From contig CM072515.1 in NCBI GenBank assembly GCA_036898135.1, positions 46,065,004 through 46,129,003 on the forward strand: a stretch of DNA of 64,000 bases, read 5' to 3'. Positions 30,327 through 41,039 of this stretch are shown one piece after another. The position numbers were made by a program, and so were the translations under genes. Numbering within the stretch: position 1 is the first letter of the stretch; each line of letters opens with the position of its first letter. The notes under the pieces are model-generated. The model saw nothing but the letters and a program-made list of their open reading frames with translations, did not search any database and was not told the origin of the DNA. Origin of the DNA: Oncomelania hupensis. Lineage: Eukaryota; Mollusca; Gastropoda; Littorinimorpha; Pomatiopsidae.

Positions 30327-30430
30327 TTCACACCACAATTAACAAAGAAAAATAAAAATGAAAATGAAAAAAGATGGACAACTTTTCAAACAATGTTTAG
30401 CAAGGAGAGAGAGAGAGAGAGTGAAAGAGA
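30136..30430. repeat. (GA)n microsatellite cluster
   Basis: Three GA runs at 30,136-30,196, 30,258-30,328 and 30,404-30,436, separated by short unique sequence. Confidence 0.96.
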
Positions 30431-30499
30431 GTGAGGGAAGAAAAAGAAGAGAGTGAGGTTAGAATAAGATCAAATAGAACCGGAGCAACCAGATAAGGT

Positions 30500-31121
30500 C
30501 TAACCATATTAACAACAAATTATTTCAAATTCTTCCCGATTTGTCCGCTTCTTTGCCTAACTTTGCATCCACTCGCAAAGAAGAAACAGTTTTGTCTCGC
30601 CTTTATATTGGGCAAACTTATGTCACCCACAGTTTCCTTTTAAAAGGAGAAGAACCACCATGGTGCTTTGCATGTGATCAATCCTTTTCCGTTAGCCATT
30701 TCATGTCTGAGTGTGCTAATCTGATTGAGGAAAGAGAAACATATTTTGGTTCAATACCTTTCAAGGAGATTTTTAAAGTATGTAATGGTCAACATCTGTT
30801 TCAATTTTTACATGATGTTGGTTTGTTTTATCGCATATAAATCATATCGACATGTTTTGTTTAGTTTGGATTTTATTGATAGGACTGAATTTAGTGATTT
30901 GATTGAAGAAAGAGAACATATTTTTAATACATCAGTTTTATAGAAGACTTTTAAAGAGGTGTCATGTGAAAGTTTGTTTGAGTATTTAAGAGTAACAGGC
31001 TTGTTTTTTAAGATTTGAAACATTTTATAATATTTTAGGATAACGTCTCTCTGGTCCTGATTTGGCTCGGAAGAGTCCGCTGGACCTAAAGCAATAATCA
31101 TGTAATGTAATGTAATGTAAC
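30500..31121 (+). mobile_element. LINE family 2 3' end (I/Nimb-like) with pentamer tail
   Basis: The frame 30,541-30,840 encodes RKEETVLSRLYIGQTYVTHS, LLKGEEPPWCFACDQSFSVS, HFMSECANL and HDVGLFYRI. This is the Cys/His C-terminal region after RNase H in I/Nimb-like LINEs. A second, diverged copy of the last third follows (LIEEREHIF ... LRVTGLFFKI, 30,898-31,017). The end is GGCTCGGAAGAGTCCGCTGG, then ACCTAAAGCAAT and TGTAATGTAATGTAA. Confidence 0.8.
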
Positions 31122-31537
31122 CTATTTTTTTTGGTATGTGTGCATGCCCCCGATCCTCCTGTGATGTTATGTGTGCATGTTGAATGGAAACCCCATTGTT
31201 TAGTGCATGCTGGTAACGCTCACGCTCAGTCTCAGACACACAGACGTCTTCGTTGGTCTGGTTGGTTTAATCAGTACAGCGAGAGAAAGAGGTGAAAACT
31301 GTGGGCAAAACAAGAAAACACAAATAAGCTCTACAGAATCACAACCTTACTAATACAATCTTACTTATAAGCTGAATATTAACAGAGAAAGAGAGTAGAT
31401 CGAATGAAAAGAGAAAGAGAGAAAGAAAGAAAAGAAAGAAAGAGAGAAACGCTGAAAGAACAATAGAGACACAGGGAATGAGAAATAAGGCGAAGAATAG
31501 CGGAGACAGAAACAGCGGTAAACAGGGAGAGAAAGGG
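31122..31537. other. Unassigned sequence, purine-rich at right
   Basis: No feature recognised beyond purine-rich AGAGAAAG stretches. Confidence 0.4.
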
Positions 31538-31541
31538 AGGA

Positions 31542-31611
<70 letters not shown>

Positions 31612-31612
31612 G
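31538..31612. repeat. (GA)n microsatellite followed by (CAGA)n
   Basis: About 70 bp of GA, then ACAGACAGACAG. Confidence 0.97.
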
Positions 31613-32735
31613 GACAGACAGACAGACAGACGGGCAATCGAAAGAGAGAAGAAGACAAACCAATAAAGGAAAAGGAAGACAGACACACAGAGGGAGTGAA
31701 AGAAACAGAAGGAAAAGTGCACAACATTATCACTTACTAAACAAACAACTAAACTCTTATAAAGTCCAATACACTGAGAAATTAACACACATTATAACCA
31801 GCAAAAATCAATGCATAAATTATCACCAAAAAGCTTTTCCAAACACAAAATTACTTTCTTAAACTGTAAAATTACTGAGACCAACTCGAAATCATTAATA
31901 AGAATATATGAAAACCAAAGGAAAATCAATTCGCTTAGTATAACTTCCGACAGTTGATATTTCAGACTAAGTTATGAGACAAACACAAGACAATAATAAT
32001 GCCACGTACCGTATTCCAGATTCATTCTAATCACACATCACAGAAAAATGGACAGCTCTGCCAAAACAAACTTTATCCGTTGAAAGATAGAGGACGACAA
32101 ATTTTAAAATAGATTTACATCGTCACCTCTTGACTCACAAAATTCTCCTCAATACCTGAGTGATGACTCACGATATGGAAACAAAACACGAAAAGCATAC
32201 GCAAAACTAAGTTCAGAAGGAAAAATCAAATTACAAATTTACGAGACTGCTTGATCAAGGCAGAACTCACAAAGGGAGAAAAAAAAAAGATATTTGCATG
32301 TAAAACGCGATAATCTGCGCAGCATGCACATGAAAAGAAGAAATCATGCAGACGAAACAAAAAAAAATACAACGGAAAGCAACGGACCAAAGAAATAAAG
32401 CTACAACAACAACTTGACCACTTGCAATAAAACACTCCATATATCGTACGATCCAACACACACAAAAAGTAATACAAAACTCGATTTGCAAAAAACTGCG
32501 CCGGCAGGCACACTCCCACCTCAAATTATTTTATGATTTGAACACAAAAATAGTAGAGACAAAAAATCAAAGTAATTCACTCTTTCGCTTGAACCATTTC
32601 AAAAAGTTTACCTCAAATTTATGTAATATGAATTAAATGAAAAGAGATCAAAACTATGAATCTCAAAACCCAACAAAAAACACAACAACATAACTATGCA
32701 CAAAGGGATTGATTAACGTATCAATCAACTCTCTC
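31613..32735. other. AT-rich intergenic sequence
   Basis: Over 1 kb with no supported gene. Short open frames are of low complexity. Confidence 0.45.
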
Positions 32736-32739
32736 TTGC

Positions 32740-32865
32740 AAAGACATCCCGCGCAAGGGACGCTGAGGCTATACTCTATTTTATCGAACCCCCGTTTACA
32801 AAAACAAAATAGAATACAAACATCATTATACAATATCAACAAAACACATCTATATATTAATCGTC
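32740..32865 (-). mobile_element. LINE family 2 3' UTR fragment
   Basis: AAAGACATCCCGCGC ... CGAACCCCCGTTTACAAAAA, then CAAAATAGAATACAAACATC matches 3,362-3,480 of the insert at 3.2-3.9 kb. Confidence 0.65.
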
Positions 32866-33361
32866 AAGCCGTTTTAGATCACGAGGGGCCGTTTTAGCCA
32901 ACCAGCGGCTTTGTTGTGAAGCTCAATTGGAGCTTCACTTTGCTCGAATTTGTGCAGATTACAGCTGAACTGTCCGTATAATTGCTTCCACGCGAGTTTT
33001 GCCATTCGCCGCTCGATCACGCTCTGCCGATACAACGAAACTTAACATTATTTTCGATCGCAAAACAGCTTTAGTTTGCATTTTACTGCCTCGAAAAACA
33101 CTGCAAAACACATGTGTGAGACGGTATTTTTAGAATAGACCAACCAATCATTTTTGTCCTTCGCCCCGCCATCATTTCCGGATACCATTTCTACCTTTTT
33201 TTTTTTTACCTTTTTTTATTTCGTATTTTATTCCAAATCGCTTTTAATCGATCGGCGTTCGTTATATTGTTGTTTAATGCAGTTTCAAGTTTATAACACT
33301 AATAAAATCGAGGGTTCAACATGTTTTACGATATGGGACCTAAAATAAGGCTTCAGAATTA
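32866..33361. other. Unassigned sequence
   Basis: No frame, RNA gene or repeat was recognised. Confidence 0.4.
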
Positions 33362-33363
33362 TA

Positions 33364-33440
33364 GCATCCCGTGGATCAATGGATAAGGTGTTTGACCTTC
33401 AGTAAGGCAAACCGCGTTCGAATCCCGCTGGGGATACTTT
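33364..33440 (+). repeat. tRNA-Arg-like sequence, probable tRNA-derived pseudogene or SINE head
   Basis: ATCCCGTGGATCAATGGATAA (A box) and GCGTTCGAATCCCGC (B box), with partial acceptor pairing ATCCC/GGGAT. The anticodon arm is abnormal: GTTTG and CAAAC close a 13-nt loop that itself contains CCTT/AAGG. The T stem lacks a base. A poly-T run, which could terminate Pol III, follows at 33,440. Confidence 0.45.
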
Positions 33441-34677
33441 TTTTTTTAAAATTTAATAATACAGAGGGAGTGACATAAGAGAGATATAGATAATAAAGAA
33501 AAAGAGAGGAGGAGAGGCAACTGAAAAACAAAACGGGGTGCAAGCAAAGAGCTTATTACGGAAAGAGGGGGAACTTCCATTATGTCATATACAAAAATGC
33601 GAGACGCTCTCACGGATTATTTCCCTTTGCTCGGGGTGGCTATATTTCATCATCTGCTGTATGAATGATCTGTGCGTGGTAACTTATTGAGCCTATGCCA
33701 TTGCAAAAGAACATTTTTATGGCAACGTTTGCAAAAACCAAACTTTTAACCATCATTATTATTAACATTCCGCTACTGCTCTCTGTTTCCTTTATGTTTA
33801 CTTATTGACATTTATTGGGTGCTTTTATGCTGCTTATGTGTGTATGTCATAGGTTCGTTTTCTGCCCTGGAATTTATTATTTTTTAATCAACGACAGATA
33901 TTTTAAAATTAAAATATGAATGACAGACTGTTTCATTTATCCGAATCTGTGTAAATCCGTAATCGTGAGAGAGAGAGAGAGAGGGAGAGAGAGGGGGGAA
34001 GAGAGAGCTCTGTCATTCAATCAATTAATCACAACAAAGCACAATAACAAAATGTTTCACTAATAGTGTGAATTTAATTTATTTCAGGTGTCCCCCTACT
34101 CCCCAACCCTCTCACCTCCCACATCACTGGCTTAATAACATCATTCACTTCATGGAAAATAATTAATTAATCAGACAGAACAATCAGAACCTAGACTACA
34201 ACATTCCACGCAATATAGATCTAATGCACAGAAATTCACAGATCAGAACAAGGACTGAGTTTCTACATTACAGTTTTTTTTCCCGTTTACACTCAAACGA
34301 AAATGGATTACAACAGATCAAGGATCATTTTTGTGCCTAGGTAAGGGGTTATCTTGCACAGTATTTGATCACGAGGAGAAAACAGACTTAGTCTAATTTA
34401 ACTTGTTAACATAAGCAGTTTGACGAAGCCAAACTGCCAATCTGACATCTACTTTTGAAATATAAGCACAAATATAGTCAAACAACCTAGCAATAACGTA
34501 AACAGTGAGCGACCTGTTGAACGTAAACTGTCAGCAAGCAAACTGTTTTGGATTTAGCACATAGGTATAACATGAATCATTCAATCCGCTCTCCGATTGT
34601 TTTAACACTAACAACACTGCAGCGGTCTTAGTTTAGGCCTACATAAACACAATAAAATGAAGTTTTTCAATTGCAAT
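33441..34677. other. Unassigned sequence with short (GA)n near 33,967
   Basis: AT-rich, with a 40-bp GA tract at 33,967-34,005. No gene supported. Confidence 0.4.
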
Positions 34678-34821
34678 TTAACTTTCTTTGTCTCTTGGAA
34701 ATTTGAAAAAGTACTTGCCAACACAACTTTTCCTGTATCTGGCATTATGGCAATTGATGGCTGTGCAAAAGTCACCGTCCTGTTTCACTCGGTCGCCTTT
34801 TGACTTTCTGCCACGAGCCAT
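34678..34821 (-). CDS. THAP-like zinc-finger N-terminal exon (47 codons)
   Basis: The frame starts in a good context (GAAAATGG) and reads MARGRKSKGDRVKQ, DGDFCTAINCHNARYRK, SCVGKYFFKFPRDKES. C-x4-C followed about 16 residues later by FFKFPRDKE fits the start of a THAP domain (C-x2-4-C ... hrFPkd.e). The downstream C-x2-H pair is not in this frame: TAA follows directly, with a weak possible donor (A|GTTAAA) overlapping the end. It may be the first exon of a host THAP gene, a fragment of a P-element-like transposase, or a pseudogene. Confidence 0.5.
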   Translation of the reverse strand: MARGRKSKGDRVKQDGDFCTAINCHNARYRKSCVGKYFFKFPRDKES

Positions 34822-35449
34822 TTTCAGCATGTCGACAAGGGAGCATAACTCGTACCTTTCGTCTCACGGTTCTGTACCAAGTTCCCCCTCTTTCTATCAT
34901 TAAGCTCTTTGGTTCAAGGAAAATGCAAAAAAAAAAAAATATAAATAAAAATAAAATCATAACACGGGTATTAATAACTGCTTCATATTCTTTTTTTTTT
35001 CATTTATCCATGATGCATGTACTTCTTAGAACACTTAACATCTTATGCTTTTTAAAAAAAATAGGTATAGGTAGGTCTGTTTAAAAAAACATTTAGAAAA
35101 TAACATTATAGTTTTATTGTAAATTTCATAGCATAATTAATTGTCATTCGATTCATCAGAAAAAAAATATTAAATTAACAGCAAACTTTACATTTAAAAT
35201 AAATATTTAGAATCTAAATTAAAACTGAATTGTTCCAAAATAAATATCTGTAGGGACTATAGGTCCATATTTACATTTACATGGCTTGGTGCTTTTTTAT
35301 GATTGCTTCAATTTGGTATTTCATTGGTATGTATTATAAGGAAAAAAGTTCTGTGCATGCAGTGATAGCATTGCCTTATTGTTTTAATCACATGCATGTG
35401 CAATAAATCAGTAATGCTGTTCTCCTCAAATAAATGGTTATTGTGTTTT
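34822..35449. other. AT-rich intergenic sequence
   Basis: No feature recognised. Confidence 0.4.
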
Positions 35450-35451
35450 AT

Positions 35452-35738
35452 TACAATTATAAGTTTATTTTTAATCTATGTCTCTTTTTAGTGATTCACC
35501 ACTGACAGTGCACTTCAGCCTTCCACTTCCAGAATCATAAACACAACAAAGATTATTATATCAAAGATACTTTTATACAATGTGCATTAATTTTCGAGCT
35601 AATGTTAATTAAAAGTATCTTTGATATAATGTATATCTTAGTTGTGTTTATGATTCTGGAAGTGGAAGGCTGAAGTGCACTGTCAGTGGTGAATCACTAA
35701 AAAGAGACATAGATTAAAGATAAACTTATAATTGTATT
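35452..35738. repeat. Large hairpin / foldback element (about 285 bp)
   Basis: Arms of about 120 bp pair nearly perfectly: TACAATTATAAG ... AGTGATTCACCACTGACAG, TGCACTTCAGCCTTCCACTT on the left is the reverse complement of the right arm (AAGTGGAAGGCTGAAGTGCA ... CTTATAATTGTA). The loop is about 35 bp. No coding capacity. Likely a foldback MITE. Confidence 0.85.
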
Positions 35739-36175
35739 TTACTTTCAAAATACTTAGCAGTTCCTGTTGTGTTTACAATTTCTTCCACTTTTAGGCAATT
35801 GATATGTTTCCTACATGTAGTTATTGTACCAACACCACAACATAAACTATACACTATGTAGGCTACAATGGAACATTATAGTCTCAAATAAATTTGACTT
35901 CACTCAGTGGCTGACAGCTTGGACACCCAAAGATAACCTATAACGGGCATAAAATCAGCAACACAACAAAGAAATATAATAGATACTTTTAATTATACAA
36001 CAATACAAGACAAATGAATTTTCGTGCTTTGCTCTTCTTCAGATTAAAAACAAACATAAAATGACAAAATGCTGCAGAATGCACAAAAAAAGTCACTTCC
36101 AGGAAAATTTTTGAAACGGGCATATAACATCAGGCCCAGCAATTGGGTCATCAAAAATTTATTTGCACGGGTAAT
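35739..36175. other. Unassigned sequence
   Basis: Contains TTTTCGTGCTTTGCTCTTC-like repeat text near 36,020, but no supported gene. Confidence 0.35.
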
Positions 36176-36177
36176 AA

Positions 36178-36494
36178 CTGTTAGTACATATAAAATGCCT
36201 ACATTGCTAAATAATAACATCATAGGAAGCCCTAGTGACCACCTGGCAGAAAGCGTCCAATATTCCCAAGCTGATGCAACAGACCTCATACACAAATAAA
36301 GAGTCTTGTCCCGGAAGAGTTTTCAAGAAAAAAGATAGATGACTGGTCTAGCGAAGAAGATAGTATAGCAGATTGATAGAACAGAGCAGGAATGAGAAAG
36401 AGCAAATGAGAAAGACAGCGACAGTGGGAATTTAAAGCACTAAATTTCCAGAAAGTGGGGATACTATTTATACTGAAACCCCCGGCACCCCAAC
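36178..36494 (-). mobile_element. LINE family 2 3' UTR fragment
   Basis: Collinear with 3,470-3,795: ATAGGAAGCCCTAGTGACCA, GGCAGAAAGCGTCCAA, GACCTCATACACAAA and CCCGGCACCCCAACGGGGG. It ends where a short (GTATATATAC) palindrome begins. Confidence 0.72.
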
Positions 36495-36599
36495 GGGGGT
36501 TTAGCCCACTTGACCACAACGCATGTATGTATATATATACATACATATATGGAATATGGAGGTTACCGTTTGCAAGTGATTGATCTGTTTCTTTTAAAG

Positions 36600-36615
36600 T
36601 TTCTCTCTCTCTCTC

Positions 36616-36712
<97 letters not shown>

Positions 36713-36732
36713 CTCTTTCTGTCTCTCTCTCC
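36600..36732. repeat. (CT)n microsatellite
   Basis: About 130 bp of CT with TTT interruptions, followed at 36,760-36,787 by G runs (TGGGGGGTGGGGGGGTGGGG) that could form a G-quadruplex. Confidence 0.96.
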
Positions 36733-36888
36733 TTCTACTTCTTCTTTTTTTTCCTTTTTTTGGGGGGTGGGGGGGTGGGGTGGGGTTCTGGAAACACCGG
36801 AACCCCCCCCATCCCCCTCGTCCGCCCCTGACAGTGGTCAGTAAAACTCACTGTTCTGTTTTGTATTTATGACGTTAAATAAATATAT

Positions 36889-36893
36889 ATACC

Positions 36894-36928
<35 letters not shown>

Positions 36929-37160
36929 CTTGTTATCACAACGTGGTTTTTTTATTTTTCTGGTCTACAAAATGGATTTTGAAGTTTGTTCAATGGGAGA
37001 GTGCAAAACGCAAGACGAAGAGCATTGAAACACCTATGTAGTTTAATTATTTTTTTTATCTTGGACTGTTGCGGTTCTGCATAACGGTTCAAAAGATATA
37101 CACTGATTACAAGGAAATAAATTTTGAAAGTGCTGCATCGAGTTGTGTGATCGTCTTTGG
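36889..37160 (+). pseudogene. Fourth Kazal copy relic: exon B-like end and 3' UTR
   Basis: An (AAAT)n run precedes the frame 36,969-37,028, KMDFEVCSMGECKTQDEEH then stop. VCSMGEC aligns residue for residue with VLHKGKC of exon B. The downstream sequence (GGACTGTTGCGGTTCTGCA ... GGAAATAAATTTTGAAAGTG) resembles the copy 3 3' UTR, including AATAAA at 37,116. No AG acceptor sits at the expected place and no exon A was found upstream, so it is probably dead. Confidence 0.45.
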
Positions 37161-37640
37161 TACATCAGAGCACAAGGGTATTTATTACTCAAGTTGGGTG
37201 CCTGTAGCTCTATGGCAAAGCGGCATATAGCACTAGGCTTTCGTGTGGGAGAGAGACTATTTACTGAAACGGAGAGAAACATTAAAGACTCTACGAATGC
37301 GTTGTAACTGCGGACTAGTATTAACTATATAATATTCTTGAATTCGGTCCTTGTCATAGCAACAAGTTGCATTCACAACATTGCTGATCTATGTTAAAAC
37401 GATTACGTAACAATAAGTATATTATATGCGAGATTTATAATAGATATTCTATTTTTTGTATAATATTAGTTAAATAGGCCTATATATATTCACATACGTA
37501 ATTATATACAACACATTACAACCAAATACAATAGCAAACAAGCAAATGAACTCATAACGTGATTTGAAAATGTAGCTTTATTGGCCTACTATCGATCGGT
37601 GGAACTATATTTAATGCCAACTATAGAGTTAATTCAGTGT
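37161..37640. other. Unassigned AT-rich sequence
   Basis: No feature recognised. Confidence 0.4.
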
Positions 37641-38345
37641 ATTCGTTTCGCCGTTGAAATACATTTGAATGGCTTTCCATCCTGTTCGCTTTATTTTCTG
37701 TTTCATTTGTTTCTTTCTTCCTATCAATTTTTAAAATAAAATTTATTTATTTATTTTATTGTTCAATGTCCTGACTTATCTGGAAATACTTCCAAAATGT
37801 CGGGGAATGTTGGGGAGGGGCGGGCGGTGGTGGTTTAGGGGGTGGGGATCGGAACGAGCTAGATTTGGGTTTGTCAGTCTGTCCATTTGTCCATTGGAAG
37901 TCATACTTCAAGAACTACTGACCGGATTTTGACCAAACTTCATGGGAGCATTAACTAAGTGAGTTGCATGCCTCCAAGTGTATTCATAATTGCTATACCG
38001 CAAGGTCACTTGAGTATTTTTGTTGCCAAACACACTTTTATCAATATCTCAAAAACGACTTGACCGATTTTGATTGTATTTGGTATAGGCTACTTCAAAT
38101 TATGGACCATCCTTCAGCCCAGTTGTTGGTCAGTAAGTCGGTCCGTCGTTCTGTTTTTAAAGTGATGTTTTTAATAGTTCAAAACACACTTCTACGCCTT
38201 ATCTCAAGAATAACGGAACCGAAATTCATCATTTTTACTCTGCGCATACTTTCACTACTGCTAAGCATGTTGGAACATCCGTATTTGTAATTTCTTAAAA
38301 GCCAAGGTCAACGCCACAGTAGTCATTGTTAAATCATGACTTAAT
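37640..38345 (-). repeat. Dispersed repeat R fragment, minus orientation
   Basis: GAAATACATTTGAATGGC, ACTGACCGGATTTTGACCAA and GGACCATCCTTCAGCC are reverse complements of landmarks in R1. A G-rich stretch (37,799-37,855) lies inside. Confidence 0.6.
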
Positions 38346-38519
38346 TCAAATGAAATGCGTACTTACCAATTATCAACGCTTGTTTTCCTTCTCGAAACAA
38401 ATTACACATATTAAACATTGATTTGCAAGATACATATTTGCTAGAAATAAACAATTGTCGAATTTGCATTTTTTTTGCTTTGGACACTCAAAAATAAAGT
38501 GAAATTCATTCCCACTTTG

Positions 38520-38796
38520 TATTCCGTTTGTATTCGTAATGTATTTGTATTGTATTCATATTGTATTTGTATTGTATTTGTATTGTATTTGTATTGTATT
38601 GTACTTGTATTTGTATTGTATTGTACTTTTAATGTACTTGTATTCGTATCGTATTCGTATCGTATTCGTATTGTATTTGTATTGTGTTCTTATTATATTC
38701 GTATTGTACTGATCTTGTACTTGTATTCGTATCGTATTTGTATTGTATTCGTATTGGATTTGTATAGTACTTTTATTATATTTGTATTGTATCGGA
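38520..38796. repeat. Hexanucleotide array (GTATTT/GTATTC/GTATTG)n
   Basis: About 275 bp, roughly 45 units of a GTATTY-type hexamer. It sits in repeat R copy R4 where R1 has only a couple of such units (9,389-9,412). Confidence 0.93.
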
Positions 38797-40590
38797 TGCA
38801 TTTTGTGCATTTCAAATCACAATAAACCTATAGCATATTTCAGAATGAGGATTGTCGCGAGGTGAATTGGTACATATTTACATTTCTGTATACATCACGT
38901 GTTTATAGAATTAGTATACAAGCGGTGACTGTTGACATAGTCACGTGGCGTATGTAATCGCTTTGCGTTGATACTATATTTCATAGTTCATAGTTCATTA
39001 ATATTCATTTTGGTGATGAGACTCGGCTATAGTGAATGCTTATTTTGTGTGACTTGGAAATATTGTGTTACTGTGTAGGCTTCTTCTGTTTTTCACTGTG
39101 GTGATTCTGGATTCTGTTCATGACAGACACGGTAATTTAAATATTTATATTTTATTATTTACTTGTTGGAAACTAATTTTGTAAATGCATAACATCTTTT
39201 CATAAATTGATAAAGGTAATTTTCTGTCAGACCAGAAACGGGATTTCTTCAGAGAAAAATAAGATTATTTTACAGTTCAGCTATTTATTATTGTATTACT
39301 CTAGAACTTATAGTTTTCTTGAATTCCGTTTTAATTATTACAGTATTCTCCTACTTTGAGTGAGAAAGAAGAGAACTATAAAATTATCAAAACGTATATT
39401 GGTGTTGTTTTCCAACTGTTGTGTATTTTACGTCTTCAGTGTTTGAAGTTTATCCTTCTGTCTCAACTTGTGTAATAGTATAAGAAAAGCCTTTTGATGA
39501 ATGCGTGTATACGTGAAATAGGAACGTTAAAAACTGTTTACAAACTAATATCAAGTTTGTAGGAATCTTCTTAGAATAAAGCTAATTATTTTAATACACG
39601 CACGGGAAGTTTATGACAAGGATCACAATCAGAATCTTTATTGTCCTCATAAAAATAGTAAAGAAATTTGTAATTTGACATTTGTGCGTCATACACATAC
39701 ACGTCAACACAGCGGCATAAAACAATAAAAGACATAAAAGACACTCCAGGAAATAAAAATAATAAACATACATAACAGAAAAGCACTTATACACAAAACA
39801 ACAACAAGATCACGCACATTCTAATCCACAGCAAAACATCCCCCCTCTCCCCACCACCTAAACACACACACACACACATGCGCGCGCGTGCGTGAGTGCG
39901 TGCGCCAGGAATTGGGTGAGAGAGAGCCCATCAACAGGTTGTACTACATTGTATACTTGTTGAAATGTACAGATTCTCTTCATTTACCAAGTCAACAGGC
40001 CAGGCGGTAACAGGTTTACTACTCTCCATGACGTGCTGACGTATTTATTTATTTAATTTAATCATCAGGGTCATTTATTTTAATTATTATTTTAATCCAA
40101 TACACGCCGTGACGTGTGATTCATTCATTGCATTGCTTACGGCTCAGCGACATTGCTGTTCAACGCAACAATAGTTAGGTTGATTAGGTTATAGGGCTTT
40201 TCTTCCTCTTCTCGTACAGAAAACTTCGAATACACATTACGAAAGAAGATGGTAACCCATTCAAATTTAATTCCAAGCAGTCTCACTCAAGAATAACTGA
40301 ACCGAATTTCATCACGTTTACTGTGTGCATACTTTAATTACTGCTGATGTTGGATTATCCGTATTTGTACTTTCTTAAAGGTCAAGGTCATTGTGCTTCA
40401 CCATATTTTAAACATGTTTGCCCTGTATCTAAAAATTGGCCGATCCAATTTTTATATTTTTTCCTTGCAGATAGTCCAGATCGTGGCTTGTCATTCCACG
40501 GTTTCATTTGCTTCTTGAAGATAAATCCGAGTTGCAACACCACCCCAAAAATAATTAACACTTTTGAAAATACTTATTTTATCGGCTTAT
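38797..40590 (+). repeat. Dispersed repeat R, copy R4, with unique insert and internal inversion
   Basis: TTCAAATCACAATAAACCTA at 38,813; the collinear match resumes at about 39,930 (CATCAACAGGTTGTACTACA) through AAGAAGATGGTAACCCATTC. At 40,290-40,440 the expected segment is present in reverse complement (GGTCAAGGTCATTGTGCTTC versus GAAGCACAATGACCTCGGCC in R1). The stretch 38,840-39,920 has no match and no recognised gene. Confidence 0.6.
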
Positions 40591-40639
40591 TGAACTCTTT
40601 CCGGACGCCATAGTTTAGAATAATAAAAGTTTAGGACAC

Positions 40640-40935
40640 CAAGACTTAGGGTCCTTTCCTTAATGTAGAGAGCATAGCGGTAGTGAGCTGTTTGTTAGCA
40701 CAGTTAGTAAGAGATTTGATTAATGAAAAGGGACATAGAGATAAAGAAAGAAGACTTTGTATAGACGATATAGAATTTAGAAGTGTCCTTGTTATTATGT
40801 TGTAGTGTAGCGTGGTTTGTGCAGATGTGCCCACATGTATATTTTGTTTTCTGAAATTGTTTAATTGATTTTCTACCTTGTAAACTTTAATTTCTTGACA
40901 AATGTGTTTGTATGTAGTGTTCAAATAAATGTGGG
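40640..40935 (+). other. Unassigned ORF-like segment with poly(A) signal
   Basis: An open stretch of about 50 codons (VESIAVVSCLLAQLVRDL ... DDIEFRSVLVIML) ends with TAG at about 40,805, and AATAAA follows at 40,924. No domain recognised, and there is no clear acceptor upstream (only ACTTAG|G). It may be a terminal exon or chance. Confidence 0.22.
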
Positions 40936-41039
40936 CTGCTTCCTTATGTGTAAACTCATTATCTTACAATTACACCAAACCATTATTTTTGAAGTCGGGA
41001 CCGCCACGTAGTTGTAAACAGTTGTTCGACATTTGCAAC

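Noticed and set aside
31339..31788. Leu/Ser-rich frames in (GA)n regions (also 29.5, 30.1, 36.5 and 44.2 kb)
   Set aside because: Low-complexity translation of dinucleotide repeats.
35452..35738. microRNA precursor
   Set aside because: Arms of about 120 bp with near-perfect pairing are far longer than metazoan pre-miRNAs; a foldback element is more likely.
38990..39135. Possible signal-peptide exon (ATGAGACTCGGC...) near 39 kb
   Set aside because: The frame stops after about 20 codons, has little hydrophobic core and no donor in phase.
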